DNA from: an uncultured bacterium
GTDB taxonomy: Bacteria; Bacillota; Clostridia; Oscillospirales; Oscillospiraceae
Direction of reading: 5' to 3'
Assembly: GCA_949288405.1 (NCBI GenBank)
Contig: CASEKM010000027.1
Location: 1-10,497, forward strand
DNA: 10,497 nucleotides
Below the pieces are notes generated by a model, which saw only the letters and a program-made list of their open reading frames with translations, was not told the DNA's origin and ran no database searches. Positions 4,972 through 10,497 of the stretch are shown here, in pieces (the first letter of the stretch is position 1; the number at the start of each line of letters is the position of its first letter). The position numbers and the translations under genes are program-made.

Positions 4972-6354
4972 ATGAAGCCTGACATCCACGCGTATATCCG
5001 CCCCGGCGCCCGCGCCCACCTGGTGGGGGTCGGCGGCGTGTCCATGTCCCCCCTGGCGGAGGTGCTCCACGGGGCGGGGGTGGTCATCACCGGCTCCGAC
5101 ATGAACGACAGCGAGACGGTGGAGCACCTGCGCTCCCTGGGCATCCCGGTGGTCATCGGCCACCGGGCGGAGAGCGTCCAGGGGGCGGGGTGCGTCATCC
5201 GCACCGCCGCCGTCCACGACGACAACCCGGAGATCGCCGCCGCCCATGCCGCCGGCATCCCCGTCTTCGAGCGGGCGGAGGCCTGGGGGGCCATCATGCG
5301 CCACTACCAGAACGCCCTGTGCGTGGCGGGCACCCACGGAAAGACCACCACCACCTCCATGTGCACTCAGATCTTCCTGGCCGCCCAGCGGGACCCCACG
5401 GTGATGATCGGGGGCGTCCTGCCCGCCCTGGGGAAAGGCCACCGGGTGGGCCGGGGGGACACCATCATCCTGGAGTCCTGCGAGTACTGCAACTCCTTCC
5501 TGTCCTTCTTCCCCACGGTGGCGGTGATCTTAAATGTGGACGCCGACCACCTGGACTTCTTCAAGGATCTGGAGGACGTGAAGCGCTCCTTCCGCCGCTT
5601 TGCCCAGCTGGTGCCCCAGGAGGGCGTGGTCATTGCCGACGGGGACGACGCCAACACCATGGACGCCCTGAAGGGGCTGGAGAAGCCCCTAAAAACCTTC
5701 GGACTGGAGGCGGGGGACATCCACGCCGCCAACCTGACCTATGAGCGGGGGGTGGGCTCCTTCGACCTGGTGTACCAGGGGGAGAACCTGGGGCGGATCG
5801 CCCTCCAGGTGCCCGGCGTCCACAACGTGCGCAACGCCCTGGCTGCCGCCGGGGCCGCCCTGGCGCTGAACGTCCCCGTCTCCGCCATCCAGGAGGGCCT
5901 CCACGCCTTCACCGGGGCGGGCCGCCGCTTCGAGCGGAAGGGGGAGTACCACGGGGCGGTGCTCTACGACGACTACGCCCACCATCCCGGGGAGCTGCGG
6001 GCCCTGCTGTCCACAGTGAAGACCCTGGGGTACGAGCGGGTGATCTGCGCCTTCCAGCCCCACACCTACTCCCGCACCAAGGAGCTCTTTGACGACTTCG
6101 TGGAGGTTTTGAAGCTGCCCGACAAGGCGCTGCTGGCGGAGATCTTCGCCGCCCGGGAGACGGACACCCTGGGGGTGTCCTCCCGACAGCTGGCGGAGCG
6201 CATCCCCGGGGCGGAGTACTGCCCCACCCTGGAGGACGTGACGGAGCGCCTGGCCCAGCTGGCCCGGCCCGGCGACCTGCTCCTCACCGTGGGGGCGGGG
6301 GACATCCACCTGGCCGGGGAGCGGCTGTTGGAGAAAAATAGAGGTGTTGAATAA
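4972..6354 (+). CDS. murC: UDP-N-acetylmuramate--L-alanine ligase
   Basis: A cytoplasmic Mur ligase of 460 residues that adds L-Ala to UDP-MurNAc with ATP, the first step of peptide stem assembly in peptidoglycan synthesis. The N-terminal Rossmann motif LVGVGGVSMSPLAEVL and SGSDMNDSETV-type segment bind UDP-MurNAc; AGTHGKTTTT (about 119-128) is the ATP loop; ESCEYCNSFL, NVDADHLDFF and HNVRNALAAAGA follow in the central domain; DDYAHHPGE, FQPHTYSRT and the terminal VGAGDIH are typical MurC C-terminal motifs. Length is normal. The ATG at 4972 was chosen because GAGGTG (4959-4964) sits 7 bases upstream; an in-frame TTG at 4957 would add five residues but has no RBS. The gene stands alone rather than in a dcw cluster, with its own promoter and a strong terminator. 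Confidence 0.95.
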   Translation: MKPDIHAYIRPGARAHLVGVGGVSMSPLAEVLHGAGVVITGSDMNDSETVEHLRSLGIPVVIGHRAESVQGAGCVIRTAAVHDDNPEIAAAHAAGIPVFERAEAWGAIMRHYQNALCVAGTHGKTTTTSMCTQIFLAAQRDPTVMIGGVLPALGKGHRVGRGDTIILESCEYCNSFLSFFPTVAVILNVDADHLDFFKDLEDVKRSFRRFAQLVPQEGVVIADGDDANTMDALKGLEKPLKTFGLEAGDIHAANLTYERGVGSFDLVYQGENLGRIALQVPGVHNVRNALAAAGAALALNVPVSAIQEGLHAFTGAGRRFERKGEYHGAVLYDDYAHHPGELRALLSTVKTLGYERVICAFQPHTYSRTKELFDDFVEVLKLPDKALLAEIFAARETDTLGVSSRQLAERIPGAEYCPTLEDVTERLAQLARPGDLLLTVGAGDIHLAGERLLEKNRGVE

Positions 6355-6380
6355 GGGTCGGATCGCCTTTCCGAGCCCCT

Positions 6381-6409
6381 AAGAACCGGCCTTTGGGCCG
6401 GTTCTTTTT
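6381..6409 (+). terminator. Terminator of murC
   Basis: A perfect 11-bp stem (AAGAACCGGCC 6381-6391 with GGCCGGTTCTT 6396-6406) with a 4-nt loop, followed by TTT; five T residues end the structure. A matching A pair on the 5' side allows some reverse-strand function. Confidence 0.88.
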
Positions 6410-6465
6410 CGTTTGCCGGCTCACCCTGACAGGGGGATTGCTTCCGGGGGAAAGGTTCGGGGCCT

Positions 6466-6645
6466 GCGGGAGGGGCAAGCCCCTCCCCTACAGTTTTTTT
6501 AGAGATCCCAATTCGATTTTGCGTTTCTGGCGCACCGAAAGCCCTGTGCCGGCAAGGCCAAAACGGCACGGGAATCTAAAATGGACTTGGGGGGTTAAGC
6601 GCGGGATCCATCCTTTTCGTAGGGGAGGCCCTTGGGCCTCCCGCC
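6466..6645. repeat. Inverted pair of REP-like GTAGGGG palindromes
   Basis: Left copy (minus orientation): GGGAGGGGC (6468-6476) pairs with GCCCCTCCC (6479-6487), then CTAC and seven T residues (6494-6500). Right copy (plus orientation): CGTAGG, then GGGAGGCCC (6623-6631) pairs with GGGCCTCCC (6634-6642). Aligned in the same orientation, both read GTAGGGGAGG-SSC-TT-GSS-CCTCCCGC, with stem positions that differ but stay paired. The layout resembles a REPIN, two REPs in inverted order around a spacer, although the spacer (about 125 bp) is longer than usual. Confidence 0.55.
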
Positions 6646-6765
6646 GTCAACCAATCGGGTTCTGTTGGTTTGGAGGGCCAGGCGCAGGAGTGGAACCGCA
6701 CGACCCCCAAATTTTGCAAATCCAGGGCCCGGTGGCCTGGAAGGAACCGCGGCAGGCCGCTCTCT

Positions 6766-6795
6766 TTGCCCGCCGGAAATATTCTGCCTTAAAAT
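6766..6795 (+). promoter_or_regulatory. Possible promoter of the DUF378 gene
   Basis: TTGCCC (6766-6771), 18-bp spacer, TAAAAT (6790-6795). It lies in the only AT-rich part of the spacer, 70 bp before the coding start. The hexamers are imperfect. Confidence 0.35.
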
Positions 6796-6865
6796 ATTGT
6801 TTCGCATAAATTGTTCCCTCCGGAGCAAACTATCCGCGAAGCCCAAATTGGAGGAGGTTGAAACC

Positions 6866-7072
6866 GTGGTACTTGACAAGATCGCTCTGGCCCTGCTGAT
6901 CATCGGCGGGCTGAACTGGGGCAGCGTGGGGCTGTTCCAGTTCGACCTGGTGGCCTTCGCCTGCGGCGGGTCGGCCAGCATGATCAGCCGGATCATTTAT
7001 ACCGTGGTGGGTCTGTCCGCCGTGTGGTGCATCTCCCTGCTGTTCCGGGACGGAACGGGCAAGCGGGACTGA
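6866..7072 (+). CDS. DUF378 family small membrane protein
   Basis: A 68-residue protein with two membrane helices. Helix one (about 6-31) contains GGLNWG (14-19) and FDLVA (26-30); helix two (about 41-60) contains SRIIYTVVGLSAVW. This pattern, a small protein with a GxLNWG motif and a SRIIYxxVGL second helix, is the DUF378/YuzA family found in many Firmicutes; its function is unknown. The start is GTG 6866, chosen because GAGGAGG (6851-6857) is 8 bases upstream and family members begin just before this first helix. A longer open frame to 6632 has no RBS and translates non-coding repeat DNA. The C-terminus is short and charged (RDGTGKRD). It is a single-gene unit ending in a terminator before the pst operon. 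Confidence 0.88.
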   Translation: MVLDKIALALLIIGGLNWGSVGLFQFDLVAFACGGSASMISRIIYTVVGLSAVWCISLLFRDGTGKRD

Positions 7073-7104
7073 TCCGGCCCGGGCGGCGCGGCCCGCAGGC
7101 CGGC

Positions 7105-7144
7105 GAGACGGCTGTCTCCCTTGGGAGGCCAGCCGTCTTATTTT
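7105..7144 (+). terminator. Terminator after the DUF378 gene
   Basis: A long stem: AGACGGCTG (7106-7114) with CAGCCGTCT (7130-7138), continued by CTCCC (7116-7120) with GGGAG (7123-7127), then TATTTT. It separates this gene from the pst operon. Confidence 0.8.
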
Positions 7145-7191
7145 ACATGGCACAGGGGAGGATACCCGCCATTTTTTGTGGGAACTCCCCC

Positions 7192-7269
7192 GATTTTACA
7201 GAATAAAATCAGATTTTACATGGATTTAACGTGCTGTGTCTTTTTGATTTTACATTGCTCCAGTACACT
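7192..7269 (+). promoter_or_regulatory. Putative Pho box and promoter of the pst operon
   Basis: GATTTTACA occurs at 7192, 7212 and 7246, with TTAACG at 7226. TTTACA at 7215 and TTAACG at 7226 are 11 bp apart, the half-site period of PhoP boxes in Bacillus (TTAACA-like, family knowledge); TTTACA at 7195 and 7249 lie about two turns away on either side. A further TTTACA is at 7142. A candidate -10, TACACT (7264-7269), has no good -35, as is common for PhoP-activated promoters. The boxes would fall about 20-80 bp upstream of the start. Confidence 0.55.
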
Positions 7270-7322
7270 GGCAACCGTAATCCGAAGAAGAAACTGCATG
7301 ATCACTTCAATAAAGGAGAACG

Positions 7323-8234
7323 ATGAATATGAAAAAGTTTACCTGCCTTGGCCTGTCCATGGTCCTCGCCCTCGGCCTGCTGGCCGGCTGCGGCGGCAAC
7401 GACGCCAGCACCAGCGAGCCCGCCGGCTCCACCCCCGACGCCTCCGCCCCCGCCGGCAGCTCCGCCACTGAGCTGAGCGGCTCTGTGGCCACTGACGGCT
7501 CCACCTCCATGGAGTCTGTCATCGGCGTGCTGGGCGAGCAGTTCATGGCCGACCACCCCGACGTGTCTGTTACTTATAACCCCACCGGCTCCGGCGCCGG
7601 CATCGAGGCCGTGTCCAACGGCAGCTGTGACATCGGCCTGGCCTCCCGCGCCCTGAAGGACGAGGAGAAGGAGGGCGGCCTGACCGAGACTGTGGTGGCC
7701 CTGGACGGCATCGCCGTCATCGTCAACGGCGAGAACTCCGTCACCGACCTGTCCCTGGAGCAGATCGCCTCCATCTACACCGGCGAGGTCACCGACTGGT
7801 CCGAGTTCGGCAGTGAGTCCGGCGCCATCGCCGTCATCGGCCGCGAGTCCGGCTCCGGCACCCGGGACGGCTTCGAGTCCATCACCGGCACCGAGGACGC
7901 CTGCGTGCTGGCCCAGGAGCTGAACTCCACCGGCGCCGTCATCGAGGCGGTGCGCACCACCCCCGGCGCCATCGGCTACGCCTCCCTGTCCGCCGTGGAG
8001 GGCCAGGAGGGCATCACCGTCCTGACCGTGGGCGGCGTGGCTCCCTCTGAGGAGACCGTGCTGGACGGCACCTATCAGATCCAGCGTCCCTTCGTCTTCG
8101 CCACCCGCACCGACGAGGCCCTGTCCGACGCCGCCCAGGCCTTCTTCGACTGGGCGACCTCCGAGGAGGCCAACTCCCTGATCGAGGGCGCCGGCGCTGT
8201 GCCTGTGGCCGGCACCGATGCCGCTTCCAACTGA
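7323..8234 (+). CDS. pstS: Phosphate ABC transporter substrate-binding lipoprotein
   Basis: A 303-residue lipoprotein that captures inorganic phosphate at the outer face of the membrane and delivers it to PstC/PstA. The signal peptide ends in the lipobox LAGC (Cys23), followed by a low-complexity Ala/Ser/Pro/Gly linker (24-50). Phosphate-binding loops of the PstS family are visible: ATDGSTSMESV (56-66), NPTGSGAGIEAV, the SRALKDEE segment, and GRESGSGTRDGFESI in the second lobe. Length is typical. AAAGGAG (7312-7318) precedes two in-frame ATGs: 7323 (4-base gap) and 7329 (10-base gap, giving MKKF). The first is used here, but either is possible. It is the first gene of pstSCAB and is likely induced by phosphate starvation through the TTTACA repeats. 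Confidence 0.95.
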   Translation: MNMKKFTCLGLSMVLALGLLAGCGGNDASTSEPAGSTPDASAPAGSSATELSGSVATDGSTSMESVIGVLGEQFMADHPDVSVTYNPTGSGAGIEAVSNGSCDIGLASRALKDEEKEGGLTETVVALDGIAVIVNGENSVTDLSLEQIASIYTGEVTDWSEFGSESGAIAVIGRESGSGTRDGFESITGTEDACVLAQELNSTGAVIEAVRTTPGAIGYASLSAVEGQEGITVLTVGGVAPSEETVLDGTYQIQRPFVFATRTDEALSDAAQAFFDWATSEEANSLIEGAGAVPVAGTDAASN

Positions 8235-8264
8235 GCGGAACAAGTTTTGACCTGACACGCGGAG

Positions 8265-8293
8265 CAGCCGCCGTTCCCCTGGGGCGGCGGCTG
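8265..8293 (+). other. Hairpin in the pstS-pstC gap
   Basis: A 9-bp GC stem (CAGCCGCCG 8265-8273 with 8285-8293) closes an 11-nt loop. It is followed by TTCCCC, with no T run. Such hairpins after pstS commonly protect the pstS part of the message or cause partial termination, so that the binding protein is made in excess over the channel (known from other transporter operons; inference here). Confidence 0.5.
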
Positions 8294-8364
8294 TTCCCCT
8301 GACAACGAGAAAAGATACGGAATTGAGGCGGGGGCTGTTTGGGTCCCCACAGAAGGAGAATCTT

Positions 8365-9297
8365 ATGGAATACGAAACCGTGGGCGCCGCCGTGGACGGG
8401 TCCGCCGTGGGACAGCCCAAATACAAAGTGAGATCCAAACGCAAGCCCCTGGAGGTGGTGATGAACACCATCTTCTTCCTGTGCGGCATGGTGGCGGTGG
8501 CCTTTGTGCTGATCATCAGCGTCTACCTGGTGATCTCCGGCCTGCCCGCCATCCTGGAGATCGGCCCCATCAACTTCCTGTTCGGCACCCGGTGGTACGC
8601 CTCCACCGAGGACTTCGGCATCTTCGCCATCATCCTCACCTCCATCGCCGGGACCGCGGGGGCCATCCTCATCGGCGTGCCCATCGGCCTGCTGACCGCC
8701 ATCTTCCTGGCCAAGGTGGCCCACCCCAAGCTGGCCAAGGTGGTCCACACCGCCGTGGAGCTGCTGGCCGGCATCCCCTCGGTGGTGTACGGCCTGGTGG
8801 GTATGATCCTGCTGGTCCCCGCCATCCGGGTGGCCTTCAACCTGCCCTCCGGAGCTACCCTCCTGGCCGCCATCATCGTGCTGTCCGTTATGATCCTGCC
8901 CTCCATCATCTCCGTGTCCGAGACCGCCCTGCGGGCGGTCCCCCGGGAGTATGAGGAGGCCTCCCTGGCCCTGGGGGCCACCCACATCGAGACGGTCTTC
9001 CGGGTCACCGTCCCCGCCGCCCGCAGCGGCATCGCCACCGCCATCGTTCTGGGCATCGGCCGGGCCATCGGCGAGGCCATGGCCATCATCATGGTGGCGG
9101 GCAACGTGGCCAACATGCCCGGCCTGCTCACCCCGGTGCGCTTCCTCACCACCGCCATCGCCTCGGAGATGTCCTACGCCTCCGTGGGCTCCCTCCACCG
9201 CAACGCCCTGTTCTCCATCGGCCTGGTGCTGTTCCTGTTCATCATGATGATCAACGTCTTTCTCAACGTGTTCATCAAAAACAAGAAGGAGGCCTGA
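8365..9297 (+). CDS. pstC: Phosphate ABC transporter permease PstC
   Basis: A 310-residue inner-membrane permease that forms the phosphate channel with PstA. A 30-residue basic cytoplasmic N-terminus (KVRSKRKPLE) precedes about six membrane helices, the first at about residues 34-56. The EAA loop that docks to PstB reads EYEEASLALGATHIETVFRV (starting about residue 195), followed by IGRAIGEAMAIIMVAG. Motifs and length fit PstC rather than PstA: it has the longer N-terminus and follows pstS. The start at ATG 8365 is set by AAGGAG six bases upstream; an in-frame ATG at 8323 lies in the spacer without an RBS. The pstA start follows after 3 bp and its RBS lies inside the end of pstC, which suggests coupled translation. 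Confidence 0.94.
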   Translation: MEYETVGAAVDGSAVGQPKYKVRSKRKPLEVVMNTIFFLCGMVAVAFVLIISVYLVISGLPAILEIGPINFLFGTRWYASTEDFGIFAIILTSIAGTAGAILIGVPIGLLTAIFLAKVAHPKLAKVVHTAVELLAGIPSVVYGLVGMILLVPAIRVAFNLPSGATLLAAIIVLSVMILPSIISVSETALRAVPREYEEASLALGATHIETVFRVTVPAARSGIATAIVLGIGRAIGEAMAIIMVAGNVANMPGLLTPVRFLTTAIASEMSYASVGSLHRNALFSIGLVLFLFIMMINVFLNVFIKNKKEA

Positions 9298-9300
9298 GCC

Positions 9301-10152
9301 ATGGAAGGAAAAACGCTCTCCCCCAGCCGCCGCCTCTACGACCGGGGCCTGCGGGCCCTGCTGTACCTGTGCGGCTTCCTCACCTGCGCCCTGCTGGTGC
9401 TGATCATCGGCTATATCTTCTACCGGGGCGTCCCCTACATCACCATTCCCCTGCTCACCAGCGAGTCCAGCTATATCAAGGACACCATCGGCATCCTGCC
9501 CAATATTTTGAACACCCTGTACCTGGTGCTGCTGGCCATGGTCATCGTCCTCCCCCTGGGCGTGGGGGCGGCCATCTACCTCACCGAGTACGCCTCCAAC
9601 CGGAAGCTGGTCTCCATGATCGAGTTTGCCACCGAGACCCTCACCGGCATCCCCTCCATCATCTTCGGCCTGGTGGGCATGCTGTTCTTCATCCAGCTCA
9701 TGGGCTGGAAGACCGGCGTGCTGGCCGGCGGCCTCACCCTGGTGGTGATGATCCTGCCCACCATCGTCCGCACCACCCAGGAGTCGCTGAAGACGGTGCC
9801 CAACTCCTACCGGGAGGGCTCCCTGGCCCTGGGGGCCGGCAAGTGGCACATGATCCGCACTGTGGTCCTCCCCAACGCCATCGACGGCATCGTCACCGGC
9901 TGTATCCTGGCCGTGGGCCGCATCGTGGGCGAGTCCGCCGCCCTGCTGTACACCGCCGGGTTCGGCCTGGTGCTCAACGACTTCTTTACCTCTCTGGAGG
10001 CCTCCTCCGCCAGTCTGACCGTGGCCCTGTACGTCTACGCCAGCGAGCGGGGCGAGACCAACGTGGCCTTCGCCATCGCCACCATTCTGATGGTGCTGAC
10101 CCTGGTCATCAACCTGTCCGCCAGCCTGGTGGGCAAGAAGCTCAAGAAATAA
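9301..10152 (+). CDS. pstA: Phosphate ABC transporter permease PstA
   Basis: A 283-residue permease, the partner of PstC in the phosphate channel. A short basic N-terminus (SPSRRLYDRGLRA) leads into a first helix (about 20-43), then five more. The EAA loop is YREGSLALGAGKWHMIRTVV (starting about residue 168), and the GRIVGESAALLYTAG block follows, typical of PstA. AAGGAGG (9286-9292) inside the end of pstC lies 8 bases upstream of ATG 9301. Normal length for the family. The next gene, pstB, begins 65 bp downstream. Confidence 0.94.
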   Translation: MEGKTLSPSRRLYDRGLRALLYLCGFLTCALLVLIIGYIFYRGVPYITIPLLTSESSYIKDTIGILPNILNTLYLVLLAMVIVLPLGVGAAIYLTEYASNRKLVSMIEFATETLTGIPSIIFGLVGMLFFIQLMGWKTGVLAGGLTLVVMILPTIVRTTQESLKTVPNSYREGSLALGAGKWHMIRTVVLPNAIDGIVTGCILAVGRIVGESAALLYTAGFGLVLNDFFTSLEASSASLTVALYVYASERGETNVAFAIATILMVLTLVINLSASLVGKKLKK

Positions 10153-10158
10153 CGCGGC

Positions 10159-10170
10159 CCGCCCGGGCGG
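10159..10170. repeat. 12-bp GC palindrome in the pstA-pstB gap
   Basis: CCGCCCGGGCGG is a perfect palindrome with no loop, directly after the pstA stop. It has no T run, so it is not a terminator. It may be a weak mRNA structure or chance in GC-rich DNA. Confidence 0.35.
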
Positions 10171-10217
10171 CCCCAGGGGTGCGCCCGGCAAGGCCTGAGA
10201 ATAGGGAGAATTGCAAC

Positions 10218-10497
10218 ATGTCCACTGTGATTGAAGCCAAGAACTTAAATCTCTGGTACGGCGCCCACCACGCCCTGCTTGACGTGAATATCCAGATCCC
10301 CGAGCACGAGATCACCGCCCTCATCGGCCCCTCCGGCTGCGGCAAGTCCACCTTCCTGAAGACCCTGAACCGGATGAACGACCTGGTGGAGGGCATCCGC
10401 ATCGAGGGGGAGGTCAACTACGCGGGCCAGAACATCTACGACCCCAGCGTGGACACCACCTGGCTGCGCAAGCAGATCGGCATGGTGTTCCAGAAGG
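10218..10497 (+). CDS. pstB: Phosphate ABC transporter ATP-binding protein (N-terminal part)
   Basis: The first 93 codons plus one base are inside the window; the gene runs off the right edge. PstB is the cytoplasmic ATPase that powers PstC/PstA. Visible features: the A-loop aromatic in LWYG (Y14), Walker A GPSGCGKST (37-45), the PstB-typical FLKTLNRMNDLVEG stretch just after it, and the Q-loop at MVFQK (Q92). The signature motif and Walker B lie outside. ATG 10218 is preceded by AGGGAG (10203-10208) nine bases upstream. It is fourth in the pstSCAB operon; phoU commonly follows in related genomes. Confidence 0.95.
   Translation, partial: MSTVIEAKNLNLWYGAHHALLDVNIQIPEHEITALIGPSGCGKSTFLKTLNRMNDLVEGIRIEGEVNYAGQNIYDPSVDTTWLRKQIGMVFQK

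Larger units (their letters stand above)
6355..6865. other. Non-coding spacer between murC and the DUF378 gene
   Basis: This 511-bp stretch carries the murC terminator, a pair of inverted GTAGGGG palindromes, a small hairpin (GTGCCG 6546-6551 with CGGCAC 6564-6569), and an AT-rich segment with a weak promoter before the DUF378 gene. Frames that run through it lack an RBS and are rich in Pro/Arg/Gly in the manner of non-coding GC-rich DNA. I see no gene. Confidence 0.6.

Noticed and set aside
6685..6760. T-box-like strings (GTGGAACCGCAC and AAGGAACCGCGGC)
   Set aside because: They only partly match the T-box core. No specifier stem, no following terminator and no aminoacyl-tRNA synthetase or amino-acid gene downstream.
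6632..6865. N-terminal extension of the DUF378 frame
   Set aside because: It has no RBS, Pro/Arg-rich translation, and starts inside a palindromic repeat. The GTG at 6866 has a strong RBS and matches the start of the family.
8014..10191. Very long minus-strand open frame of about 725 codons over pstS, pstC and pstA
   Set aside because: It is a shadow of high-GC coding DNA: His/Gly/Gln-rich, no RBS, no recognisable domain, and fully overlapped by clear pst genes on the other strand.
1..10497. CRISPR arrays, tRNA or rRNA genes, toxin-antitoxin or defence systems
   Set aside because: No regularly spaced direct repeats of CRISPR size, no tRNA-like cloverleaf and no gene of such families was found on either strand.

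Overview
The window is a GC-rich bacterial chromosomal segment. Coding strength, Shine-Dalgarno sites (AAGGAG/AGGAGG), lipoproteins, a DUF378 protein and the style of the intergenic palindromes all suggest a high-GC Gram-positive gut anaerobe of the Oscillospiraceae/Flavonifractor type (inference; no taxonomic marker gene is present). No rRNA, tRNA, CRISPR array or complete transposon was seen.

Layout. 1-210 is the C-terminal end of a 4Fe-4S aldo/keto reductase, followed by a terminator hairpin and about 350 bp of REP-like palindromes (290-568) and a heptamer tandem repeat (605-639). 638-1789 (-) is an AI-2E/PerM-family membrane protein with its own promoter. Just upstream of it, on the same strand, is a compact promoter-to-terminator unit without an ORF (about 2115 to 1959), a candidate small RNA with a CU-rich loop. 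2347-2733 (+) is a small lipoprotein. It converges on 2957-3811 (-), a membrane-anchored glycerophosphodiester phosphodiesterase. The gap between them is filled by a 140-bp MITE-like element with IS6-type ends that carries a two-way terminator. 4095-4724 (+) is an unrecognised secreted protein, and 4972-6354 (+) is murC, with a structured leader before it and a strong terminator after it.

6355-6865 is non-coding and holds a pair of inverted, covarying palindromes. 6866-7072 (+) is a DUF378 membrane protein with its own terminator. From 7323 the high-affinity phosphate uptake operon begins: pstS, pstC, pstA and the first 93 codons of pstB, which runs off the window. Repeated TTTACA elements with a partly 11-bp rhythm upstream of pstS look like a PhoP/PhoB operator.

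How the genes work together: only pstSCAB form a clear pathway (phosphate capture, import channel, ATPase). The other genes are single-gene units with their own promoters. GDPD can release glycerol-3-phosphate, but the sequence gives no sign that it is co-regulated with pst. The coding genes belong to known families or are ordinary small exported proteins. The most novel material is intergenic: the candidate CU-loop sRNA, the IS6-end MITE and the REP-like palindrome pairs.
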